From: DAHUYF01 sp035509275
GTDB lineage: Bacteria; Pseudomonadota; Alphaproteobacteria; ATCC43930; CGMCC-115725
NCBI GenBank assembly: GCA_035509275.1
Contig: DATJLU010000002.1
Coordinates: 1-13,216, forward strand
Direction of reading: 5' to 3'
DNA: 13,216 nucleotides
The notes under the pieces were generated by a model that was given only the letters and a program-made list of their open reading frames with translations, was not told the origin of the DNA and ran no database searches. Made by a program: the position numbers and the translations under genes. Below, piece by piece: positions 1 to 5,095 of this stretch (position 1 is its first letter; the number at the start of each line of letters is the position of its first letter).

Positions 1-138
1 GCGATAATCGCAGATTGCAGCTCCTCGTCGGTGAGCTGCGGAATCCGCCGCGACCTGCGTGGCGATCGCGAGCGACATCAAGGCGGCGGCAAAACACGAG
101 GCGGCGCTCGCGGCCGAGGTGCGCGCCGCCGCCCTCTG
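1..138 (-). other. Possible start of an exported protein, cut by the window edge and perhaps frameshifted
   Basis: On the minus strand one frame reads an alanine-rich hydrophobic stretch typical of a signal peptide (SCFAAALMSLAIATQVAA, about 120 down to 33). It then becomes unconvincing. Near the edge a different minus frame reads a protein-like IPQLTDEELQSAII. One reading is a secreted protein broken by a frameshift near position 40. ATG is available at 78 but lacks a ribosome binding site, and no ATG, GTG or TTG start gives the whole signal peptide. Too little lies in the window to name a family. The two pieces may also be chance. Confidence 0.18.
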
Positions 139-204
139 AACGGGTCGAACGCGCGGCCCGCGGCGGCTCCCGTCGACGAAACTCCGCCGCGACAGGAAGC
201 TGAG

Positions 205-237
205 GCTCCGGTCTGATTGATCAATCGGACCCGGAGC
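205..237. repeat. Long imperfect palindrome
   Basis: The left arm at 205-220 is complementary to the right arm at 221-237 around a centre at 220/221. There are eleven consecutive pairs, one of them G-T, then a one-base bulge at 232 and five more pairs. The core GATTGATCAATC (215-226) is a perfect palindrome. The first T run downstream on the plus strand is at 250-254, thirteen bases away, so it is a poor intrinsic terminator. It could be an operator for a dimeric regulator or a cruciform-prone site. It lies just upstream of the possible minus-strand exported gene at the left edge. Confidence 0.5.
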
Positions 238-247
238 TCGCCGCTTC

Positions 248-277
248 CGTTTTTCATCGGCTTTCGTTTTTCATCGG
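248..277. repeat. 13-bp tandem direct repeat
   Basis: CGTTTTTCATCGG occurs at 248-260 and again, identical, at 265-277, with a 17-bp period. It sits in an AT-richer patch next to the palindrome at 205-237 and before any likely plus-strand gene. It may be a pair of regulator or recombination-protein binding sites, or simple replication slippage. Confidence 0.55.
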
Positions 278-736
278 TTCGTAATCTCGGGATGAGTCCA
301 TATACGCCGTATGGCACTCGCACCGCTCCTGCAGATTGTGAAGGTCTACGACCCCGAACTGACTGGTTCAGGTGGGCACCTGTCACGGGGCACCTCAATC
401 AGCCAAGGACCGCCTCATAATCCGCCCCCCTTCGTCTATCCGATCTGCGAGTACTTCGCCCGTCGCCGCCGAAGTGCACTCGAGACCGGCGAGATGATCG
501 ACAGGCTCGTAGGCTTGATCGCCAACCTCGCGTCCTCTGTCCCCGAGGATGCGCAGGCCCGCGCCACGCCGAGTCGTCCGCGAAATACCTTCGCGGGATC
601 AGAATATCACGCAGCATACCAAGTGCAGGAGAGGCCCGTCGTCGGGGCCGGCGACGACGCGCCACCGGAACTCGGCACAGAAGGCGCGTTCGGCCGACGT
701 GCGACCGCATCGAAAGTGATCCGTGCGCTCGTCCTC

Positions 737-904
737 TTACAGCGATCGGTCTGCGGACTCCCGCCACTCCTCGAGCGTCTCGATGTGATGCGGCCCGACC
801 AGGTCGACTCGGCCGAGCGCGTTGGCAAACTGGGTCGCCACTGGGTTGCCCTGGGCTGCGCCGAGCCGGGCACCGATCGCCGCACGCGACGTGCCACTGG
901 TCAA
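737..904 (-). CDS. Short hypothetical protein or C-terminal gene fragment
   Basis: From a TTG at 904 the minus strand reads 55 codons to a TAA at 737-739. The C-terminal part looks like a genuine protein end: FANALGRVDLVGPHHIETLE, then an acidic/arginine tail. Third codon positions are mostly G or C. No family is recognised and the TTG start has no good ribosome binding site, so the piece may be the 3' remnant of a longer gene whose 5' part was lost when the excisionase/integrase module arrived. A weaker protein-like stretch continues in the same frame after the stop (to about 610), which also fits gene decay. Plus-strand coding here cannot be excluded. Confidence 0.28.
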   Translation of the reverse strand: MTSGTSRAAIGARLGAAQGNPVATQFANALGRVDLVGPHHIETLEEWRESADRSL

Positions 905-1005
905 GGAGAGGCCCAAGCTCGGGCAAAAAGATATGCAGGAAGCTGCGCCGGCTGCGGATGGCCCAGTTTTGCTTCTCTCGGCTTGGCCCGACTTGGGGAG
1001 ATCCC

Positions 1006-1395
1006 ATGCTGAGAGACCGGAACACGGTCAGGCAGGTCGCCGAACATTGGGGCTGTAGCACGGATACGGTGTATAGGCGGCTCGAGAGCGGAGCACTCCC
1101 TTGCTTGAACCTGCAAGGCATGATACGCATCACCCGCGAACAGGTTGAAGCGTACGAGGCCCAATGTACGAAATCCGCGATCGCTCCGACGCCGTCCCCA
1201 GCCCAGCCAACGCCGTCCCTCCTCCCCCCGACCCAAGCGAGCCCGAGGAGCGCCTCTGGCGGCATCGCAACGGCTACTGGTACATCCTCTACGGGCCGCG
1301 GCATAAGCAGCGCCTTTCTACGGGGACAAAGGATCGGGCCGAAGCGGAGAGCGAGCTCAAGCTCTTCCGGCTTGGCCGCGCCTCCCAAGCCCTGA
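1006..1395 (+). CDS. Helix-turn-helix DNA-binding protein, excisionase/AlpA-like
   Basis: A 129-residue reading frame. The ATG at 1006 follows GGGGAG with a 5-base gap, a good ribosome binding site, so I prefer it to the in-frame ATG at 958. Residues 6-52 match the short HTH family used by excisionases and AlpA-type regulators: TVRQVAEHWGCSTDTVYRRL is the helix-turn-helix, followed by a beta-hairpin ending in RITREQVEAYEAQ. Such proteins bend att-site DNA for excision or activate integrase genes. The recognisable domain ends near residue 53, exactly where the integrase ATG lies. The remaining tail of about 76 residues is Ser/Pro/Ala-rich and overlaps integrase codons in another frame, so it is probably unstructured. 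Role in directing the neighbouring integrase is inferred from position. Confidence 0.75.
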   Translation: MLRDRNTVRQVAEHWGCSTDTVYRRLESGALPCLNLQGMIRITREQVEAYEAQCTKSAIAPTPSPAQPTPSLLPPTQASPRSASGGIATATGTSSTGRGISSAFLRGQRIGPKRRASSSSSGLAAPPKP

Positions 1396-2327
1396 CCGGC
1401 GAGACCGTCGGTCAAATCCTCGAGGGATATGAAAGCGAGAAGAAAGGCGATGTCCGATCGGTCGGCGGCCTGATCTATTCCGTCGCACCCCTGCGGGCGC
1501 ACCTGGGTGGGCTCTACCCGTCGCAGCTCGTGCGACCCGTGATCCGCGCCTATGCCGAGACGCGGAAGCAGCCGCCCTCTCCTGAGGCCTTCGCCCGCGC
1601 GCGCGAGCTCAAGCGCCGGCCGCCAAAGGCCGCCGACAATGGCACCATCCTCCGCGAGATCGGGACGCTGCGCGCGGCCCTCGGGTGGGCCGTCGAATGC
1701 GGTCTCATCCCCTCGTTTCCGCCGATCTCCAACCCCGTCCCGACGCCCGAGCCGAGGGACCGCTGGCTCACGCGGGAGGAGGCGCGCCGTCTCCTCGCGC
1801 AGTGCGTCGAGCCGCATCTGCGCGCGTTCGTCATGCTCGGGTTGATGACCGCGGCGCGCGCCGGCGCCATCCTCGAGCTCACCTGGGCGCGGGTCCTCTG
1901 GGAACAGAACCTCATCGACTACGGGCCCGGGCATGGCAACAAGCGCCGGGCGATCGTCCCGATGAACGCCGAGCTCCGGAAGTTCCTTGAGGGCTACAAG
2001 GAGCTGGCCTGCACCAATCACCTCATCGAGCGCTACGGCAAGCCCGTCGACGACATCAAGAACGGCTTCGCGAGCGCCTGCGAGCGCGCCGGGCTCGAGG
2101 GCGTGACGCCGAACGTTTTACGCCACACGGCGGCGACTTGGATGGCGATGGCGGCGGTCCCGATGCGGGACATTGCGCGCACGCTCGGCGACAGCGAGGC
2201 GACCACCGAGAAACACTACGCCAAATACCACCCTGACTACCTGCGCAGCGCAACCGGCGCGCTGCGCCTCAACCCAGCGGCGACCAACGCGCCGCGACCC
2301 TCTCCCGAAAGCGTCCTGCACCTGTGA
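1164..2327 (+). CDS. Tyrosine recombinase / phage-type integrase
   Basis: A 387-residue site-specific recombinase expected to integrate and excise the element at the tRNA-Thr fragment downstream. Residues about 30-70 resemble an N-terminal arm-binding domain (WRHRNGYWYILYGPRHKQRL), about 80-185 a core-binding domain, and about 200-360 the catalytic domain. Visible catalytic residues: Arg232 (box I, TAARAGAILELTW), Lys260 (GNKRRAIVPM), Arg320 (NVLRHTAATW) and nucleophile Tyr352 (EKHYAKY). Two positions are unusual: the His of HxxR is Asn317, and the His/Trp of the usual LGH motif is Asp343 (LGDS). ATG 1164 has only a weak upstream purine stretch and overlaps the HTH gene by 232 bp, suggesting translational coupling. 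The frame closes upstream at 1146-1148, so the start cannot be much earlier. Confidence 0.9.
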   Translation: MYEIRDRSDAVPSPANAVPPPPDPSEPEERLWRHRNGYWYILYGPRHKQRLSTGTKDRAEAESELKLFRLGRASQALTGETVGQILEGYESEKKGDVRSVGGLIYSVAPLRAHLGGLYPSQLVRPVIRAYAETRKQPPSPEAFARARELKRRPPKAADNGTILREIGTLRAALGWAVECGLIPSFPPISNPVPTPEPRDRWLTREEARRLLAQCVEPHLRAFVMLGLMTAARAGAILELTWARVLWEQNLIDYGPGHGNKRRAIVPMNAELRKFLEGYKELACTNHLIERYGKPVDDIKNGFASACERAGLEGVTPNVLRHTAATWMAMAAVPMRDIARTLGDSEATTEKHYAKYHPDYLRSATGALRLNPAATNAPRPSPESVLHL

Positions 2328-2334
2328 GCGGGCG

Positions 2335-2379
2335 AGCGCCTTACAATGCCGATTCGAGCTCGTCGAAGCGCCTTACAAT
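2335..2379. repeat. 13-bp direct repeats, possible integrase arm-binding sites
   Basis: AGCGCCTTACAAT is present at 2335-2347 and again, identical, at 2367-2379, a 32-bp period (about three helical turns). A diverged relative, AGCGCC then ATACGC then ATCGCC, occurs near 2656-2675 beyond the tRNA fragment. The pair lies between the integrase stop and the tRNA-derived core, where arm-type sites of tyrosine integrases are usually found. The function is inferred; the repeats themselves are exact. Confidence 0.45.
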
Positions 2380-2417
2380 CGCCTTGCACTCCCCGCAATC
2401 CCCGCGGAAACCTGCCG

Positions 2418-2450
2418 AAAAAAGCGGCTGCTTTGCGGCCTTATGCCGCT
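2418..2450 (-). terminator. Possible intrinsic terminator for leftward transcription
   Basis: AGCGGC (2423-2428) pairs with GCCGCT (2445-2450). Six A residues (2418-2423) on the plus strand become a T run directly after the stem on the minus strand. The 16-base loop can form further GC pairs. It could stop transcripts arriving from the secreted-protein gene at 2683-3048. The right arm overlaps the tRNA-like 5' region, so the hairpin may be incidental to that sequence. Confidence 0.4.
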
Positions 2451-2468
2451 GATTATGTTGGATAGTCG

Positions 2469-2518
2469 ATCCCTTGGTAAGGGAGAGGTCCACAGTTCAA
2501 TCCTGTGCGGCAGCACCA
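2469..2518 (+). tRNA. 3' half of tRNA-Thr (anticodon GGT), putative attR
   Basis: Visible in order: most of the anticodon stem, the loop TTGGTAA (2474-2480) with anticodon GGT (2476-2478), the variable region, a perfect T arm (CACAG, TTCAATC, CTGTG; 2491-2507), the 3' acceptor strand CGGCAGC (2508-2514), discriminator A and encoded CCA (2516-2518). GGT in this loop context is the anticodon of tRNA-Thr reading ACC/ACU. The 5' half is missing or very degenerate: acceptor positions 1-2 mismatch and the D arm lacks normal bases. I therefore read it as an attachment-site duplication made by the adjacent integrase, not a working tRNA. Confidence 0.75.
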
Positions 2519-2540
2519 TTTAAGCCGCTGAATTTGCAGC

Positions 2541-2562
2541 ATATCGGCAGCTGCCGCGATAT
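2541..2562. repeat. GC palindrome beyond the attachment site
   Basis: CGGCAGCTGCCG (2545-2556) is a perfect 12-bp palindrome. ATAT on both sides (2541-2544, 2559-2562) extends it with a two-base offset. There is no T run, so it is not an obvious terminator. Apart from this and the terminator-like hairpin inside the tRNA-like region, I see nothing in 2519-2682. Confidence 0.35.
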
Positions 2563-2682
2563 CGCAGGCGGTTCTATTGCGCTCCGCGGGGAGAGAGCGC
2601 CTCATCCCCCGGCAGCGCCTAGACCAGTCGACGCCGATGCGGTTCAGGATCGATATAGCGCCATACGCATCGCCAAGCCCCC

Positions 2683-3048
2683 CTATCTGCCGGAGCCGGT
2701 CGCCTTCGAGATCCGCGGCAAGGAACCATAGAGGTCGATGACGGCGTCGATGTAATCCTCGCTCGGATGTTGGTCGCAGTAGGCGCGCAGCCGCGCCTCC
2801 TGTTCTTCTGTCGTGATCGCCTTCAGATTCCGCGCCTCACGGCCGGCGTGCGGACCCGCCATGTTCAAGCCGCTCATAAACCCCTGCCCCCAGGCGAAGT
2901 AGGAGGTTTCGATCGTGGCGCCCCATTGGCGGTATTGCGACGCAAACAGGCTGCATGAGCCAAGCCCGATGCCCATCAGCGGGTAGTCCGTCGCGGCACG
3001 CGCTTGCACGGCGAACAGAAGCACCAGCGTGAAAGCCAATCGCCACAT
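2683..3048 (-). CDS. Small secreted protein, possibly Rap1a/Tai-immunity-like
   Basis: 121 residues. The ATG at 3048 is preceded by AAGGGGA, a strong ribosome binding site; in-frame ATGs further upstream lack one. Residues 1-18 form a signal peptide (MWRLAFTLVLLFAVQARA), implying export to the periplasm. The mature part has two cysteines: Cys32 in GLGSCSLF and Cys91 in LRAYCDQHP, likely a disulfide. It also has an aromatic YFAWGQGFMSGLN segment (50-62) and a helical end, DYIDAVIDLYGSL. Cysteine spacing, the W-x-x-G-x-x-x-G-x-N pattern and the helix after YC resemble small periplasmic proteins related to the Rap1a/Tai family, but the match is loose and no type VI effector is nearby. It diverges from the desaturase operon; the CRP-type site lies 128-143 bp upstream of its start. 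Confidence 0.8.
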   Translation of the reverse strand: MWRLAFTLVLLFAVQARAATDYPLMGIGLGSCSLFASQYRQWGATIETSYFAWGQGFMSGLNMAGPHAGREARNLKAITTEEQEARLRAYCDQHPSEDYIDAVIDLYGSLPRISKATGSGR

Positions 3049-3175
3049 GAGATTCCCCTTGCAGGCGGGCGGAGCCGTCAGATGCAGCCGCATCATCCCA
3101 CTTAACATCGACGTCGTGGAATGGCCTCGTCCTCCGCTGAGCCCGCGGGGAGAGACCCGAGAACGACACTCCACC

Positions 3176-3191
3176 TGTGATCGAGATCACA
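3176..3191. promoter_or_regulatory. CRP/FNR-family binding site (CRP-type palindrome)
   Basis: TGTGATCGAGATCACA contains both half-sites of the cAMP receptor protein consensus, TGTGA-N6-TCACA. The 7-bp arms TGTGATC and GATCACA are perfectly complementary around GA. It lies between divergent genes, about 128 bp upstream of the secreted-protein ATG and about 226 bp upstream of the desaturase ATG. CRP-family relatives recognise near-identical sites, so the bound regulator could be CRP or another member. Which gene it controls cannot be read from the sequence; the distance favours the secreted protein. Confidence 0.6.
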
Positions 3192-3352
3192 GAGGGTCAG
3201 GCTTCGAGCGGGTAACCTGCGATCGATCTCCCCAGCTCACAAGAAACTTTCGTTCGCGGACCCGCGTGTGACGCGGACTCGATCTCGTCTGCACCCGCGA
3301 GCCGCAGGGCGGCAAAGCGAGGCGATCGATGCCAAGGCTGCGCGCGTTTCCG

Positions 3353-3381
3353 CTGACGGCGTCTCGATGTCGGCGTAGGAT
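3353..3381 (+). promoter_or_regulatory. Candidate sigma-70-type promoter of the desaturase operon
   Basis: CTGACG (3353-3358) and TAGGAT (3376-3381) are separated by 17 bp and each matches four of six consensus bases. The expected start of transcription near 3388 would leave a leader of about 30 bases before the ATG at 3418. The CRP-type site is about 205 bp upstream of that start, far for direct class I activation. Confidence 0.35.
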
Positions 3382-3417
3382 AGCGGGCGTGGGGGGCGGC
3401 CTTCGCGGCGGACACCG

Positions 3418-5061
3418 ATGACCAAAGTCATCGTCCTCGGCGGCGGAATTGGCGGGCTTACCGCCGCGCACGAATTGGTGGCGCGGGGCTTTGAGCCGCA
3501 CATCTACGACACGCGCAACATTCCCGGCGGCAAATCGCGCACGCTGCCGGTACCGGATTCGGGTACGGACGGGCGGCGGGATCTCCCGGGCGAGCACGGC
3601 TTCCGCTTCTTTCCCGCCTTCTATGTGCATCTACCGGATTCGATGAAGCGCATTCCCTATGGCAGAGGGCAAAGCTGCTTCGACAACCTGGTGCCGACGC
3701 ACCATCTGGAGCTTGCGCAATACGACGCCGCCGGAATCAAAGGGCTTACCGGGTTGCCGGAATCCCTCGACGACGTTCTGCTCATCCTCAAGGATTTGTT
3801 CGGCCGGGGCGTGGGCGTCCCCCTGGATGAGATCTTTTTCTTCGCCCAGCGCATCTGGCAAGTCATGACCAGCTGCGATGAGCGGCGCTTGACCGAGCTC
3901 GAGGCGCAATCCTGGTGGGACTACGTCGACGCGCCGAACAAATCCGCGGGCTACCAGAAATTCCTGGCCAATGGCCTGTCGCGCTCGCTGGTCGCCGCCG
4001 TTCCACAAGAGGCGAGCGCGCGCACGATCGGCCAGATTCAAGTCCGCCTGATCGCCGGCGTTGCGACGCTCAGCACCGACCGCGTGCTCAATGGCCCGAC
4101 CAGCACCGTCTTCCTCGAGCCATGGATCGCCGAGCTGAAACGCCTCGGGGCCCGATACCATGAGCTCTCACACGTCACTCGCATCAACATGCAGCGAGGG
4201 GCAATCAAGAGCGTCGCCGTGCGACGGCGTGGCGCGACCGAAGTCACCGAGGTCGACGGTGACTGGTTCGTTTCGGCCTTGCCGGTCGAATGCCTTGCCC
4301 CTCTGCTGAGCGACGACCTGCTGCGCGCCGATCCCGGTCTGCGCAGCATCCTCGAGCTGCAGCGCAACGTCCGCTGGATGAACGGCATCCAATTCTTCCT
4401 GAAGCAGGACGCGCCCATCATCGATGGCCATGTGCTCTATGTCGACTCGCCCTGGGCGATCACCTCGATCTCGGAAGCCCAATTCTGGGGCGGCTTCCCG
4501 CTTTCCGGCTACGGCGACGGTACGGTGAAGGGCGTCCTCTCCGTCGACATCTCGGACTGGAACGAGGCCGGAACCTTCGTGCCCAAGCCGGCGTGCGAGG
4601 CGAGCCGCGAGGAGATCGCGCAGGAGGTCTGGCAAGAGTTGAAGCGCAGCCTCAACGTCGGCGGCAAACAGCTTCTCCACGACGACATGCTGCATTCCTA
4701 TTTTCTCGACAGCGATATCGAGATCGCTCCGCCCGGACAGCCGCGCCCCGACATCAATCTCGAACCGCTGTTCATCAACCGGCCGAACACTTGGACGCTG
4801 CGGCCGCCCGCGACATCGGCGATCCCGAACTTCGTGCTGGCGGCTGACTTCGTCCAGACCAACACAGACCTCGCCTGCATGGAGGCGGCCAACGAAGCGG
4901 CGCGGCGCGCCGTCAATGCCGTGCTCGACGCGACGGGATCAGCGGCGCCGCGCTGTCGCCTCTGGCCGATGGAGATGCCGCCGCTGCTCGCGCACTGCCG
5001 CGCGCTCGACAGCAAACGATTTGCGCGCGGCCTGCCCTGGAACGGCCACTGCTTCTTGTAA
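3418..5061 (+). CDS. FAD-dependent desaturase/oxidoreductase, phytoene-desaturase-like (amine oxidase superfamily)
   Basis: 547 residues. The dinucleotide-binding motif starts almost at the first residue (VIVLGGGIGGLTAAHEL, 4-20), ends its second strand at HIYD (28-31), and is followed by NIPGGKS (34-40), as in carotenoid desaturases. GEHGFRFFPAFY (58-69) resembles the loop of plant-type phytoene/zeta-carotene desaturases. Near the C-terminus, FVLAADFVQTNTDLACMEAA is the usual second FAD-contact segment. The fold implies FAD-driven dehydrogenation of a long hydrophobic, probably isoprenoid, substrate at the membrane; the substrate is unknown. No phytoene synthase is in the window. The next gene starts 34 bp downstream with its own ribosome binding site, so they form a likely operon. 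About 40 C-terminal residues extend past the FAD segment, ending LPWNGHCFL, and match nothing I know. Confident of the superfamily, not the reaction. Confidence 0.85.
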   Translation: MTKVIVLGGGIGGLTAAHELVARGFEPHIYDTRNIPGGKSRTLPVPDSGTDGRRDLPGEHGFRFFPAFYVHLPDSMKRIPYGRGQSCFDNLVPTHHLELAQYDAAGIKGLTGLPESLDDVLLILKDLFGRGVGVPLDEIFFFAQRIWQVMTSCDERRLTELEAQSWWDYVDAPNKSAGYQKFLANGLSRSLVAAVPQEASARTIGQIQVRLIAGVATLSTDRVLNGPTSTVFLEPWIAELKRLGARYHELSHVTRINMQRGAIKSVAVRRRGATEVTEVDGDWFVSALPVECLAPLLSDDLLRADPGLRSILELQRNVRWMNGIQFFLKQDAPIIDGHVLYVDSPWAITSISEAQFWGGFPLSGYGDGTVKGVLSVDISDWNEAGTFVPKPACEASREEIAQEVWQELKRSLNVGGKQLLHDDMLHSYFLDSDIEIAPPGQPRPDINLEPLFINRPNTWTLRPPATSAIPNFVLAADFVQTNTDLACMEAANEAARRAVNAVLDATGSAAPRCRLWPMEMPPLLAHCRALDSKRFARGLPWNGHCFL

Positions 5062-5095
5062 TCGCGAGGTTCGGCGACGAGAGGAGTGCTCAGCC

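Larger units (their letters stand above)
238..1005. other. Segment without a confidently assignable gene
   Basis: About 770 bp before the helix-turn-helix gene. A plus-strand frame stays open from an ATG at 311 to a stop at 1010-1012 (233 residues), with a protein-like amphipathic stretch at about 455-580 (EMIDRLVGLIANLASSVPED). Its ends are low-complexity or cysteine/arginine-rich, no family is recognisable, and no ribosome binding site is clear. The minus strand also shows short protein-like stretches in the same area (737-904, listed separately, and about 610-736). The whole may be decayed cargo of the element rather than working genes. Confidence 0.4.
1..2518 (+). mobile_element. Right-hand end of a tRNA-Thr-targeted integrative element (left end outside the window)
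   Basis: Three things point to an integrated element: a small helix-turn-helix gene of excisionase type, a tyrosine recombinase just after it, and a truncated tRNA-Thr 3' half at 2469-2518. Tyrosine integrases commonly recombine into the 3' ends of tRNA genes and leave a duplicated 3' fragment at one end of the element. The right boundary is therefore placed at the tRNA CCA end. The left boundary and the intact tRNA are not in the window, so size and cargo are unknown. The first kilobase is poor in clear genes and may be decayed cargo. It could also be a degraded remnant that can no longer excise. Confidence 0.5.

Noticed and set aside
399..2021. A 540-codon open frame on the minus strand across the left segment and the integrase
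   Set aside because: It runs antisense to a clear integrase with recognised motifs, is arginine/proline-rich and has no domain. Long antisense frames are common at this GC content.
2442..2518. A functional tRNA-Thr gene
   Set aside because: The first two acceptor pairs mismatch, positions 8-9 and the D arm lack normal bases, and an integrase lies next to it, so an attachment-site fragment is more likely.
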